From: Malikia sp041190985
GTDB lineage: Bacteria > Pseudomonadota > Gammaproteobacteria > Burkholderiales > Burkholderiaceae_C
Length of the DNA: 64,000 bases
Assembly (NCBI GenBank): GCA_041190985.1
Contig: JBEEPT010000159.1
Coordinates: 38,551 to 102,550, forward strand
Direction of reading: 5' to 3'
The notes below the pieces were generated by a model. It was not told where the DNA came from, searched no databases, and saw nothing but the letters and a program-made list of their open reading frames with translations. The position numbers and the translations under genes are program-made. This document shows, in pieces, positions 45,576 through 54,238 of this stretch. Every line of letters begins with the position of its first letter. Position 1 is the first letter of the stretch.

Positions 45576-45599
45576 GCCCACTGTCTTGCGACAGTGGGC
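45571..45599 (-). terminator. Rho-independent terminator of the tRNA gene
   Basis: On the minus strand GCCCACTGT pairs with ACAGTGGGC (plus 45576-45584 and 45591-45599), followed by five T (plus 45571-45575). It starts 9 bp after the tRNA 3' end. Confidence 0.8.
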
Positions 45600-45607
45600 T
45601 GAAATCT

Positions 45608-45684
<77 letters not shown>

Positions 45685-45758
45685 AACAGAAAGAGATTGT
45701 AGACAGGTTTTTCGTGATTTTTCAAGGAGGGTGAAAAAAACTTCAAAAAACCTGTCTG

Positions 45759-47564
45759 TCACTCCTGCAGCCAGCGGCGTTCGGTGCCCGCACCCGCTGC
45801 CGCGGGCAGTTGCAGCTTGACCACGTGGCTGGGCTCGGGCCAGCGCAGCGGGCAGCGCAGCAGCCGGCCGTCGCGCGCGACCAGCGCGACGAGTCCGGTG
45901 CGGCCCTGCGCGTAGAGCGTGACCTCGTCGAGCTTCTTGATGCGCCAGGCCTCGGCCGGGCTGCCGGGATCGGCGGCGGGCAGTTCCACGCCCAGCCATT
46001 CGTCGCCTGCCGCCAGGCCTGCTGCCTCGGCTACCGAGCCGCTCAGCACGTTCTTGAGCGTCAGGCCCGTGCCTTCGCTCAAGCGCAGGCCCAGGCGCTG
46101 CGCCAGCGGCGCGAGCTCCTGCTGCCATTGCAGGCCCTGGCCCTCCAGCAGCTCGCGCAGCGGCAGGTCGGCGGTGCCGTGCACCCAGGCGGCGAGCTCG
46201 TTCGCATAGGCACGCCGGCCGAGCTTCCTGAGCACGGCCAGCAGGTCGGCTTCGCTCATGGGGCCGGCATCGCAGCGGCTCAGCAGCGCGCGCATCACCT
46301 CGTCGAGGCTGGCATGGCCCTCGGCGCGCAGCGTCAGGTCCAGGCAGAGCGCCACGAGCGCGCCCTTGGTGTAGTAGCTCACCGTCGCGTTGGGCGTGTT
46401 TGCGTCGATGCGGTAGTACTTGACCCAGGCGTCGAAGCTGGCCTGCGCGACGCTCTGGACCCGGCGGCCCGGCGTCTGCAGCACCTGGTTGATGGTCTTG
46501 GCCAGCAGCTGCAGGTAGGTGGTCTCGTCGATCAGGCCCGCGCGCAGCAGCAGCAGGTCGTCGTAGTAGCTCGTGAAGCCCTCGAAGAACCAGAGCAGCT
46601 CGGTGTAGTTCTCGCGGTCGTAGTCGTAGCGCTTGAATTCGCGCGGGCGCAGGCGCTTGACGTTCCAGGTGTGGAAGTACTCGTGGCTGATCAGGCCGAG
46701 CAGGGTGGTGTAGCCGTCCGTGGCCTTGGGCTTGGGCGCGACCGCGGCGGCGCCGCTGTCGCTGCGACGCGGCAGGTCGCTGCGCTGGCAGACCAGGGCG
46801 GTCGAGTTGCGGTGCTCCAGCCCGCCATAGCCGTCCTGGCTGGCGTGCAGCATGAACAGGTAGCTGGCGAAGGGCGGCTTGCCGTCGGTGCCATGCCAGA
46901 AGGCGACCGCGGTTTCGCAGATGCGCTGGGTGTCGCGCAGCAGGTGCTCGCAGTCGGCCCAGGCGCCCGCGCCGCTGACGACCAGGCGGTGCGGCACGCC
47001 GCGCACGTCGAAGCTGCCGCTCCAGAAACGCCCCATCTCGACCGGGCAGTCGGCCAGCTCGTCGTAGTCGGCGGCCAGGTAGTGGCCGTAGCCGCGGGCG
47101 TCCGCCTTGGCGGGCGGCAGGCCGGTGGCGGCTTGCCATCCTGCCGTGTGGCCGTTGTCGATGAGCTCGAGCGCGTGCGGTTCCCGTTCGCGGCCGTGCA
47201 CGCGCAGGCACAGGCTGGTCGGGTTGAAGAAGCCGCGCGTCTGATCCAGGAAGGCGGTGCGCACCGAGGCGTCGAAGGCGTGGACCTCGTAGCTGAGCTG
47301 CAGCGGCGCCTGGCCCGCCGCCGCGGGCAATCGCACTTCCCAGCTGTTCTTGTCCAGCTGGTGCAGCGGCAGCTCCTGGCCGTTGCAGCGTGCGCGCAGG
47401 CCCTGCAGGTGCTGCGAGAACTCGCGCACCAGGTAGCTGCCGGGGATCCAGACCGGCAGGCTCAGGCGCTGGCGGGCAGCGGGGTGCTCGATCTCGAGCG
47501 TGACGGCCCAGCGGTGCTGGTGCGGGTCCAGCACCGAGACGCGGTAGCGTAGCGCGGCCGGCAT
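45759..47564 (-). CDS. M61-family glycyl aminopeptidase with PDZ domain
   Basis: 601 residues. The zinc motif HEYFH (294-298) in LISHEYFHTWNVKRLRP and the FEGFTSYYDDLLLLRAG stretch are M61 hallmarks. The N-terminal about 200 residues form the family beta domain (FSQHLQGLRARC, AFDASVRTAFLDQTRGFFN). A C-terminal PDZ-like domain lies around residues 470-560 (LTLKNVLSGSVAEAAGLAAG). No signal peptide is apparent. The stop lies beyond the tRNA gene; the start is 2 bp from the DUF3429 stop. Confidence 0.9.
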   Translation of the reverse strand: MPAALRYRVSVLDPHQHRWAVTLEIEHPAARQRLSLPVWIPGSYLVREFSQHLQGLRARCNGQELPLHQLDKNSWEVRLPAAAGQAPLQLSYEVHAFDASVRTAFLDQTRGFFNPTSLCLRVHGREREPHALELIDNGHTAGWQAATGLPPAKADARGYGHYLAADYDELADCPVEMGRFWSGSFDVRGVPHRLVVSGAGAWADCEHLLRDTQRICETAVAFWHGTDGKPPFASYLFMLHASQDGYGGLEHRNSTALVCQRSDLPRRSDSGAAAVAPKPKATDGYTTLLGLISHEYFHTWNVKRLRPREFKRYDYDRENYTELLWFFEGFTSYYDDLLLLRAGLIDETTYLQLLAKTINQVLQTPGRRVQSVAQASFDAWVKYYRIDANTPNATVSYYTKGALVALCLDLTLRAEGHASLDEVMRALLSRCDAGPMSEADLLAVLRKLGRRAYANELAAWVHGTADLPLRELLEGQGLQWQQELAPLAQRLGLRLSEGTGLTLKNVLSGSVAEAAGLAAGDEWLGVELPAADPGSPAEAWRIKKLDEVTLYAQGRTGLVALVARDGRLLRCPLRWPEPSHVVKLQLPAAAGAGTERRWLQE

Positions 47565-47565
47565 C

Positions 47566-48024
47566 TCAGATCGCCCCGGCCGCGACGAAGCAGCTCAGCG
47601 CCGCGGCGCAGGTCAGGTGAAAGCGCATCGCCAGCCATTCCTGCAGGCCGGCACTGGGGTAGAGTTTGCGGTCGACGCCGTAGCAGGCCAGGAGCAGCAG
47701 GCCGAGCCAGACCAGGCCGGCGTGCGCGGGCATCAGGGCACCCGGCCAGGCCAGCACGGGGGCGATGATGCCCCACCAGAGCGCCTGGGCCTGGTGTTCG
47801 TCGCGCTGCACCGAGCCGGCGGCCGAATGCACCCAGGCGGCACCCCAGTGGATGCCGCCCAGGAAGGAGATGATCAGCGCGGCGTAGATGGCCATCGCCG
47901 TGGCGGCGAAGGTCTGCGGTTCGCCTTCGAGCAGCCAGACCAGCAGGGCCAGCAGCACGAAGGGGATCAGGCCGGCGCGGCCGAGGTTGTGGATCAGTCG
48001 GTGGTGGTCGGTCGTGGAGCTCAT
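47566..48024 (-). CDS. DUF3429 membrane protein
   Basis: 152 residues, about five hydrophobic segments. LGRAGLIPFVLLALLVWLLE, FLGGIHWGAAW and ALMPAHAGLVWLGLLLLACY match DUF3429 inner-membrane proteins, whose function is unknown. It sits between DsbC and the M61 peptidase, with a 2-bp gap to the latter and 6 bp after dsbC, and is probably co-transcribed. Confidence 0.82.
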   Translation of the reverse strand: MSSTTDHHRLIHNLGRAGLIPFVLLALLVWLLEGEPQTFAATAMAIYAALIISFLGGIHWGAAWVHSAAGSVQRDEHQAQALWWGIIAPVLAWPGALMPAHAGLVWLGLLLLACYGVDRKLYPSAGLQEWLAMRFHLTCAAALSCFVAAGAI

Positions 48025-48030
48025 GACGGC

Positions 48031-48756
48031 TTACTTGCTGCTGCGGGCCAGGGCCTGCTCGATCTTGTCCAGCGGCACCGCGCCGGGCAGCCGGGTGCCG
48101 TCGGCCAGGAAGCTGGTCGGGGTGCCCGTGATGCGGTACTTCTGGCCGAACGCGAGGTTGCGCTGCAGCGCGCTGGTGTCGCAGCTGGCCGGGGTGGGCG
48201 CGATGTTGCGCACCATCCAGTCCTCGAAGGCGCGCGCCTTGTCCTTGGCGCACCAGATCGCCTGCGACTTGGTCTGCGAGTCCGGCCCCAGGATGGGGTA
48301 GAGCAGCACGTGGATCGTGACGTTGTCGAGCTTGGCGATGTCGCGCTCGAAGCGCTTGCAGAAGCCGCAGTTCGGGTCTTCGAAGATCACGAGCCGGCGC
48401 TTGCCGTTGCCGCGCACGATGGTGAAGCCGTCCTTCAGCGGCAGGTCGTTGAATGACACCGCGCTGAGCTTGTCCTGCCTTTCCTCGGTCAGGTTGCTGC
48501 GGCTGCGGGTGTCGATCAGCGAGCCCTGCAGCAGGTAGTTGCCCTCGGCATCGGTGTAGAAGATGTCGCTCTGGTTGACGCGTACCTCGTACAGGCCAGG
48601 CATCGGGGTCTTGCTGATCTCGTCGATCCTGGGCAGGTTCGGCAGGCGCTCGGCCAGGTTCTTGCGTATGGTCGCTTCCTGGGCCGAGGCGCCCAGGCCG
48701 AATGCCAGCAGGGCGGCGGCGAACAGGGCGCGTGCCGGATGACGGGGGAACTTCAT
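48031..48756 (-). CDS. dsbC: Thiol:disulfide interchange protein DsbC
   Basis: 241 residues. Signal peptide to about residue 26 (LFAAALLAFGLGASAQ), N-terminal dimerisation domain (PMPGLYEVRVNQSDIFYTDA, EGNYLLQG), then a thioredoxin domain with CGFC at 130-133 and cis-Pro in GTPTSFL. DsbC is the periplasmic isomerase that corrects wrong disulfides. Most DsbC proteins have CGYC; the Phe is a conservative change. Confidence 0.92.
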   Translation of the reverse strand: MKFPRHPARALFAAALLAFGLGASAQEATIRKNLAERLPNLPRIDEISKTPMPGLYEVRVNQSDIFYTDAEGNYLLQGSLIDTRSRSNLTEERQDKLSAVSFNDLPLKDGFTIVRGNGKRRLVIFEDPNCGFCKRFERDIAKLDNVTIHVLLYPILGPDSQTKSQAIWCAKDKARAFEDWMVRNIAPTPASCDTSALQRNLAFGQKYRITGTPTSFLADGTRLPGAVPLDKIEQALARSSK

Positions 48757-48831
48757 CTTGGGTCTCGGGTTCGTGGTGGGACGATGTTAGGCGCTGCGCA
48801 ACCTGGCGGGTGAGCCGGACGGGAAATCCGC

Positions 48832-49965
48832 TCAGGCCCCGCCCATGGCCTGTTCCATGGCCCAGCGCTTGAGCGGGCCAAGGCGGTCGAAGCCGCGCAG
48901 GCCCCAGTTGCGCAGCGCCTGCACGCGGCTGTCGTCCTGGCCGAACAGCCCGAACAGGCTGTCGGTGACCCAGGCCATGGTGCCGAAATCGGCCTGGCGG
49001 GCGCGCTCGTAGCGGCGCAGCAGCCTGAGGTCGCCCGGCTCGCGCCAGTATTCGCGCTCGTGCAGCACCCGGGCCAGTTCGGCGGCATCGCCCAGGCCGA
49101 CGTTGAGGCCCTGGCCGGCGAGCGGGTGCATGGCGTGGGCGGCGTCGCCTGCCAGCGCCACGCCGGGCTGGACCCAGCGCGTCGCGCGCGCGAGCTCGAG
49201 CGGCCAGCCCGCCGGCCGTCCCTGCAGCGTCATGGCGCCCAGGGCCTGGTCGCAGGCCCGCTGCACCTCGTGCGCGAGGGCTTCGGGCGGCAGCGCGAGC
49301 AACTGCTGCGCATGCTCATGGGGGGTGGACCAGACCAGGGCGACGCCGTGTCCCTGCGGGCCGCCCAGCGGCAGCAGCGCCAGGATCTCCCGGCCAAGGA
49401 ACCACTGACGCGCCACGCCGCCATGGGGGCGCTCGCAGCTCAGGCGCGCGGCCACCGCGGTCTGGGGGTAGGGCCTGACCTCGAACTCGAAGCCGTAGGC
49501 CTCGCGGCTGGCGCTGCGCTTGCCTTCGCAGACCACGGTCAGCGCGGCGGCCGGGCGCTCGTGCAGCACCTCGATGCCCGGCTGGAAGCGCACCGCCTGC
49601 GCCAGGCGCTCCTCGAGTGCCGGCACGTCGACGATCCAGGACAGGGCGGGCACGCCGGCATCGGCGGCGTCGAAGTTCAGGGCCGCGCCATGGTTGGCGG
49701 CCGCGTCGTGCACCCACATGCGGGTCACCGGCGTGACGGCGGGTGTCGTGTCCGGGCGGTCGTCGGCCGGCCAGACGCGCAGCGATTCGAGCAACTGGTG
49801 CGACGCGGTGTTGAGGGCATAGGCCCGGATGTCGGGCGCTCCCGGCTCGGCCGGCTTGGGGCGGGTCACGAGCGCGACGCGCAGGCGGTCGCGCGCCAGC
49901 AGCAGCGCCAGAGTCAGCCCCACCACGCCTCCGCCGAGGATGGCCACGTCATACTTTTTGCTCAT
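48832..49965 (-). CDS. UbiH/COQ6-type FAD-dependent hydroxylase
   Basis: 377 residues. FAD motif AILGGGVVGLTLALLLA at the N-terminus, DIRAYALNTAS early, and ALAGDAAHAMHPLAGQGLNV followed by GLGDAAELARVL late: the group A flavin monooxygenase layout of ubiquinone-ring hydroxylases (UbiH, UbiF, UbiI). Which position it hydroxylates cannot be told. Start at 49965 with MSKKYD rather than the upstream ATG at 50037, which would overlap the divergent MOSC gene. Confidence 0.88.
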   Translation of the reverse strand: MSKKYDVAILGGGVVGLTLALLLARDRLRVALVTRPKPAEPGAPDIRAYALNTASHQLLESLRVWPADDRPDTTPAVTPVTRMWVHDAAANHGAALNFDAADAGVPALSWIVDVPALEERLAQAVRFQPGIEVLHERPAAALTVVCEGKRSASREAYGFEFEVRPYPQTAVAARLSCERPHGGVARQWFLGREILALLPLGGPQGHGVALVWSTPHEHAQQLLALPPEALAHEVQRACDQALGAMTLQGRPAGWPLELARATRWVQPGVALAGDAAHAMHPLAGQGLNVGLGDAAELARVLHEREYWREPGDLRLLRRYERARQADFGTMAWVTDSLFGLFGQDDSRVQALRNWGLRGFDRLGPLKRWAMEQAMGGA

Positions 49966-50019
49966 GCCGGGATTGTAGAAGCAGGGCACAATGCGCAGGA
50001 CAGCCAGGAAATCGCCGCC

Positions 50020-50925
50020 ATGAACGATGCCATCCACTCCGACGAGCCGGTGCCGCTGCAGATCGAGCAGCTCTGGATCTATCCGGTCAAGTCCTGCGCC
50101 GGCATCCGGCTGCCGCAGGCTGAACTGCAGGATTCGGGCCTGGCCTGGGACCGTGCCTGGATGGTGGTCGACGAGGACGGCGAATTCATCTCACAGCGCG
50201 AACTGCCGCGCCTGGTGCTGGTGCGGCCGGCCTTCCGCCTCGGGCAGCTGGAGCTGACCGCGCCCGGCATGCTGAGCCTGCACCTCGGGCTCGAGGCCGC
50301 GGGCGAGACGCGCCGGGTGCGCGTCTGGGACGACGAGGTCGTGGCGTTCGACATGGGCGACGCGGCGGCGCAGTGGTTCAGCGACTTCCTGCTGCCCGAG
50401 GCACGCGGGTCCGAGCCGCGGCTGCGGGTGGTGCGCTTCGATCCGGCGCAGCGCCGGCTGTCCTCGGCCAAGTGGACCGGTGGCGTCGAGGCGACCAACC
50501 AGTTCAGCGACGGCTTCCCGGTCCTGGTGCTGTCGAGCGCCTCGCTCGCCGAGCTCAACGAGCGGCTGCTGGCGCTGGACCAGCCCGCGATCGGCATCGA
50601 GCGCTTCCGTCCCAACATCGTGCTGGGTGGGCTGGAGGCCCATGACGAGGACCGGCTGGCCGAGCTGGTCTTTCCGCTCGAGGACGGCGCCGAGGTCAGG
50701 CTGCAGCCCGTCAAGCCCTGCGCGCGCTGCACCATTCCTGACATCGATCCAGCCACCGCGCAGTCCGGCAGCGCGGTGCGCGACATGCTGCAGCGCTATC
50801 GTCAGGACCGGCGCCTGCTGGGCGCGCTGACCTTCGGCATGAACGCGATCGTGCGCGCCGGGGCGGGGCGTCCGTTGCGCGAGGGCATGGCGGGCGTGGG
50901 CCGCTGGGATGGCTGGGACGAATAG
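50020..50925 (+). CDS. MOSC-domain protein (molybdenum cofactor-related)
   Basis: 301 residues. MOSC N-terminal beta-barrel domain (QLWIYPVKSCAGIRL near residue 18) followed by the MOSC domain with RFRPNIVLGG, FPLEDGAEVRLQPVKPCARC and TIPDID. The CARC segment is the conserved Cys site of sulfur-carrying MOSC proteins. Divergent from the UbiH-type gene with overlapping promoter region (54 bp between the chosen starts). The substrate is unknown. Confidence 0.87.
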   Translation: MNDAIHSDEPVPLQIEQLWIYPVKSCAGIRLPQAELQDSGLAWDRAWMVVDEDGEFISQRELPRLVLVRPAFRLGQLELTAPGMLSLHLGLEAAGETRRVRVWDDEVVAFDMGDAAAQWFSDFLLPEARGSEPRLRVVRFDPAQRRLSSAKWTGGVEATNQFSDGFPVLVLSSASLAELNERLLALDQPAIGIERFRPNIVLGGLEAHDEDRLAELVFPLEDGAEVRLQPVKPCARCTIPDIDPATAQSGSAVRDMLQRYRQDRRLLGALTFGMNAIVRAGAGRPLREGMAGVGRWDGWDE

Positions 50926-51195
50926 GCGGCGTGGCGTCGAGCCCCCGGCCTTTTGCCTGTGAACTGCCGCAGTGGGCGCGGGAGGCGGGCTGCTAGCAGT
51001 CTGGTCCTGATTCGGCGCGCTCGGTACAATCCGCACATACCACATCCATATTGTCGGCGCGCTCGGCCGTCGCCTCTCTCAGGCGGTCCGCGGCAGCGCT
51101 GACGCGAAAGCGCCGGCCCCTGCCTGCTTGGCCCTGTCCAGGGTCGAGCAGACCGCGCAGGGGGCTGTGGCGAACCGGATCACAAAGGAATCCCC

Positions 51196-52290
51196 ATGTC
51201 TCTGAAGTGCGGCATCGTCGGCCTGCCCAACGTCGGCAAGTCCACCCTGTTCAACGCCCTGACCAAGGCCGGCATCGCGGCCGAGAACTATCCCTTCTGC
51301 ACCATCGAGCCGAACACCGGCGTGGTCGAGGTGCCGGACCCGCGCTTGCAGCAGCTGGCCGACATCATCACGCCCGAGCGCATCGTGCCGGCGATCGTGG
51401 AATTCGTCGACATCGCCGGCCTGGTCGCGGGCGCGAGCCAGGGCGAGGGCCTGGGCAACCAGTTCCTCGCACATATCCGCGAGACCGACGCGATCGTCAA
51501 CGTGGTGCGCTGCTTCGAGGATCCGAACGTGATCCACGTCGCCAACAAGGTCGACCCGATCGCCGACATCGAGGTGATCCAGACCGAGCTCTGCCTGGCC
51601 GACCTCGGCACGGTGGAAAAGAGCCTGCACCGTTACAACAAGGCAGCGCGTTCGGGCAACGACAAGGAAGCGGCGGCGCTGGTCAAGGTGCTCGAGAAGT
51701 GCCAGGCCGCGCTCAACGAAGCCCGGCCGGTGCGCACGATCGACTTCAGCGACGCCGAACTCGTGCTGCTCAAGCCGCTGTGCCTGATCACGGCCAAGCC
51801 CGCCATGTTCGTCGGCAACGTGAGCGAGGACGGCTTCGAGAACAACCCCTTCCTCGATCGCCTGAAGGAATACGCCGCCGCCCAGAACGCGCCGGTGGTG
51901 GCGATCTGCGCCAAGATCGAGGCCGAGCTGTCCGAGATGAGCGATGAGGATCGCCTGGTCTTCCTGCAGGAGATGGGCCAGGACGAGCCGGGCCTGAACC
52001 GTCTGATCCGCGCCGGCTACAAGCTGCTGGGCCTGCAGACCTACTTCACCGCCGGCGTCAAGGAAGTGCGCGCCTGGACGATACGCATCGGCGACACCGC
52101 GCCCAAGGCCGCCGGCGTGATCCACGGCGACTTCGAGCGCGGCTTCATCCGCGCCCAGACCATCGCCTTCGATGACTTCATCGCCTACAAGGGCGAGCAA
52201 GGCGCCAAGGACGCCGGCAAGATGCGCGCCGAAGGCAAGGAATACGTAGTCAAGGACGGCGACGTGATGAACTTCCTGTTCAACGTCTGA
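51196..52290 (+). CDS. ychF: Redox-regulated ATPase YchF (Obg-like)
   Basis: 364 residues. G1 GLPNVGKST, FCTIEPNTGVVEVPDPR, DIAGLVAGASQGEGLGNQFL; the base-recognition motif is NVSE rather than NKxD, the known cause of ATP preference. A C-terminal TGS domain follows from about residue 280 (TYFTAGVKEVRAWTI). It binds ribosomes. AAAGGAATCCCC precedes the ATG. Two terminators follow. Confidence 0.95.
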   Translation: MSLKCGIVGLPNVGKSTLFNALTKAGIAAENYPFCTIEPNTGVVEVPDPRLQQLADIITPERIVPAIVEFVDIAGLVAGASQGEGLGNQFLAHIRETDAIVNVVRCFEDPNVIHVANKVDPIADIEVIQTELCLADLGTVEKSLHRYNKAARSGNDKEAAALVKVLEKCQAALNEARPVRTIDFSDAELVLLKPLCLITAKPAMFVGNVSEDGFENNPFLDRLKEYAAAQNAPVVAICAKIEAELSEMSDEDRLVFLQEMGQDEPGLNRLIRAGYKLLGLQTYFTAGVKEVRAWTIRIGDTAPKAAGVIHGDFERGFIRAQTIAFDDFIAYKGEQGAKDAGKMRAEGKEYVVKDGDVMNFLFNV

Positions 52291-52316
52291 TTCCTGTTTT
52301 TCTTTGCTCTGCCCAA

Positions 52317-52359
52317 GAGGCCGGTCACAAATCAAGATGTGGCCGGCCTCAAGTTTTTT
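52317..52359 (+). terminator. Rho-independent terminator after ychF
   Basis: GAGGCCGGTCACA (52317-52329) pairs with TGTGGCCGGCCTC (52338-52350), one G-U type pair, followed by T6 after AAG. Confidence 0.85.
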
Positions 52360-52363
52360 CTGG

Positions 52364-52395
52364 CCTTGTCGTTATCAAGGACGATAAGGTTTTTT
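52364..52395 (+). terminator. Second hairpin with T run after ychF
   Basis: CCTTGTCG (52364-52371) and CGATAAGG (52382-52389) pair with a 10-nt loop and are followed at once by six T. It backs up the first terminator, so the repeat-protein gene is insulated from ychF. Confidence 0.6.
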
Positions 52396-52508
52396 GTCGT
52401 GTCATGTGTCGCTCTTGTTGATGTCGTGACGCTTGTGGTGGCTTGTGCTGCTGCATGTGTCAACATCCAGACGATCGTCGTTTAGCCAGCAATGAATTAG
52501 GGGTTCGC

Positions 52509-54095
52509 ATGTCTTACATCTCCTTTCTTACTACTGCGCAGATTCAAGGCTGGACGACTGCAGATATTGCTGCCTTGACATCTAGCCAGATACAAGAACT
52601 TTCCTCGGATCAAATCATTGCGTTGACGACCGCACAGATGCCGGGGCTTACGACAGCTCAGGTAGCTGTGCTCACGACGGCGCAGCTGAAGGCGTTGGAG
52701 ACGCAGGACTTCGCCAGCCTGGGCACGGCGCAAGTGGGCGCGCTGACGACGGCGCAGGTCAGGAGCCTGACGACGGACCAGGTGGTGGCGCTGACGAGCG
52801 GGCAGGTGCCGGGTCTGACGACGGCGCAGGTCAGGAGCCTGACGACGGACCAGGTGGTGGCGCTGACGACCGGGCAGATGGCGGGGCTGACGACGGCGCA
52901 GGTGGCGGCGTTGACGACCGAGCAGCTGGTGGCGCTGGAGACGCAGGACTTCGTGCGGCTGAGCACGGCGCAGGTGGGCGCGCTGACGACGGCGCAGGTC
53001 AAGGGCCTGACGACGGACCACGTGGTGGCGCTGACGACCGGGCAGGTGGCCGGGCTGACGACGGCGCAGGTCAGTAGCCTGACGACAAGTCAGGTGGTTA
53101 GCCTGGAGACAGCAGACATCCGTGCCCTCAGCACCACCCAGTTCGTTGCCTTGACGACGATGCAGTTGGGTAGCCTGACGACCGATCAGGTGGTCAGTTT
53201 GAGTACGGCGGACCTCGCTGCCCTGTCGTCGGCACAAATCAACGCATTCACTTCTGCCGCGATTCAAGCAATGTCCACCGAACAGATCAATGCCTTGACT
53301 CCGATCGTGCTGGATCTCAACGGCGATGGAGTTTCGACACTGTCGCTCGATCAAGGCGTGAGCTTTGACCTGGCTGCCAGCGGCACGGCCCGCCGGACTG
53401 GCTGGGTCGCTCCGACCGATGGTCTGTTGGTGCGTGACTTGAACCACGATGGCGTGATCAACGATGGCCGAGAACTGTTTGGCTCTGCCACGCGGATTGG
53501 CGACGGTGTGGCCAATGACGGCTTCGAGGCGCTGCGGGCTCTCGACAGCAACCAGGACGGTCGCCTGACGGCAGCGGACGTGGCTTTTGCCGAACTGCAA
53601 GTCTGGAAGGACGTGGACCAGGATGGCGTGACCGATGGGGGCGAACTGTCCAGCCTGGCGGACAACGGCGTCGTGGCGCTGAACCTGAATGCGCAGGCTT
53701 CGACGGCCACCGAAAACGGCAACCTGCTGGGGCTGGTTTCGTCCTTCGAGAAGGCAGACGGCAGCAGCCATGAGATGGCCGACGTCTGGTTCCGCCAGGG
53801 CGACAGCGGCAATGCGCTGCGCGACTCCGTCAGCGACCTGACCCAGTCGCTCGGCAGCTACCTGGAAGGCGGGGACGCGGCTGGACCGGCCGGAACAGCA
53901 CTGCTGCCGGAAGCATCGGCGGGACAGGGCGCGCAGTCGATGGCGGTGCAGCTGGCGGCCTACTACGGTCAGCCTGCTGGTATCAACCCGGTGGCGCAGG
54001 GGGTCAGCACCGTCAGCAGTCTGCTGTCGGGTGGCGTGGGCAACGTGCCGGCCACGACGCTGCTGGCCTCCAGCGATGGCGTGAAACCCAAGTAA
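52509..54095 (+). CDS. Thr/Ser-rich octapeptide-repeat protein with Ca-binding loops, candidate T1SS substrate
   Basis: 528 residues, ATG at 52509 (AATTAGGGGTTCGC upstream), no Sec signal. Residues 6-261 are 32 uninterrupted octapeptides of the form xL[TS][TS]xQ[VIL]x. Residues 269-395 carry four Asp/Asn loops of EF-hand/dockerin type: DLNGDG (269-274), DLNHDGVIND (310-319), DSNQDGRLTAAD (346-357), DVDQDGVTDGGE (368-379), a module common in exported proteins of proteobacteria. The last about 90 residues are Gly/Ala/Ser/Val/Leu-rich, as in T1SS C-terminal signals. No GGxGxD RTX nonapeptides. Followed by the OGT-type gene; the exporter and adaptor lie beyond. The repeats offer two hydroxyl residues per octad, so they are a plausible O-glycosylation target; this is inference. 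Confidence 0.85.
   Translation: MSYISFLTTAQIQGWTTADIAALTSSQIQELSSDQIIALTTAQMPGLTTAQVAVLTTAQLKALETQDFASLGTAQVGALTTAQVRSLTTDQVVALTSGQVPGLTTAQVRSLTTDQVVALTTGQMAGLTTAQVAALTTEQLVALETQDFVRLSTAQVGALTTAQVKGLTTDHVVALTTGQVAGLTTAQVSSLTTSQVVSLETADIRALSTTQFVALTTMQLGSLTTDQVVSLSTADLAALSSAQINAFTSAAIQAMSTEQINALTPIVLDLNGDGVSTLSLDQGVSFDLAASGTARRTGWVAPTDGLLVRDLNHDGVINDGRELFGSATRIGDGVANDGFEALRALDSNQDGRLTAADVAFAELQVWKDVDQDGVTDGGELSSLADNGVVALNLNAQASTATENGNLLGLVSSFEKADGSSHEMADVWFRQGDSGNALRDSVSDLTQSLGSYLEGGDAAGPAGTALLPEASAGQGAQSMAVQLAAYYGQPAGINPVAQGVSTVSSLLSGGVGNVPATTLLASSDGVKPK
52524..53291 (+). repeat. 32 tandem 24-bp coding repeats (octapeptides)
   Basis: 32 copies of an 8-codon unit, period exactly 24 bp with no indel. 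Units 8, 18 and 25 carry LETQD or LETAD instead of LTTxQ, and units 15-22 and 22-29 show a seven-octad super-period. Units 10-12 and 13-15 share 55 identical bases (52743-52797 and 52815-52869), the most recent duplication. Outer units are more diverged than central ones. Confidence 0.95.
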
Positions 54096-54105
54096 GTCGA
54101 AGAGG

Positions 54106-54125
54106 GGCTCGCGGCACCGCGAGCC
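54106..54125 (+). repeat. Hairpin after repeat-protein gene
   Basis: GGCTCGCGG (54106-54114) and CCGCGAGCC (54117-54125) pair perfectly with a 2-nt centre. No T run; it precedes the terminator at 54141. Confidence 0.55.
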
Positions 54126-54140
54126 TTGCTTGGAAAGATG

Positions 54141-54182
54141 CTCCAAGCCTGCCACTTTGCGGTGGCGCGCTTGGAGTTTTTT
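54141..54182 (+). terminator. Terminator between repeat protein and OGT gene
   Basis: CTCCAAGC (54141-54148) pairs with GCTTGGAG (54169-54176), followed by six T. An inner GCCAC..GTGGC pairing may extend it. It is 57 bp upstream of the OGT start, so the modifying enzymes are either transcribed separately or at a lower level than the repeat protein. Confidence 0.75.
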
Positions 54183-54238
54183 CATTGGCGTGCCAGTTGA
54201 CTGTCCAAGAGCGGCCCATCCGCGCCACAATCACTGCC

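Noticed and set aside
52524..53291. The 24-bp tandem repeats could look like a CRISPR array
   Set aside because: No spacers, units keep a single reading frame and translate to degenerate octapeptides; no cas genes.
52509..54095. Classic RTX toxin
   Set aside because: No GGxGxDxUx nonapeptides; the Ca-binding loops are of DxNxDG EF-hand/dockerin type.
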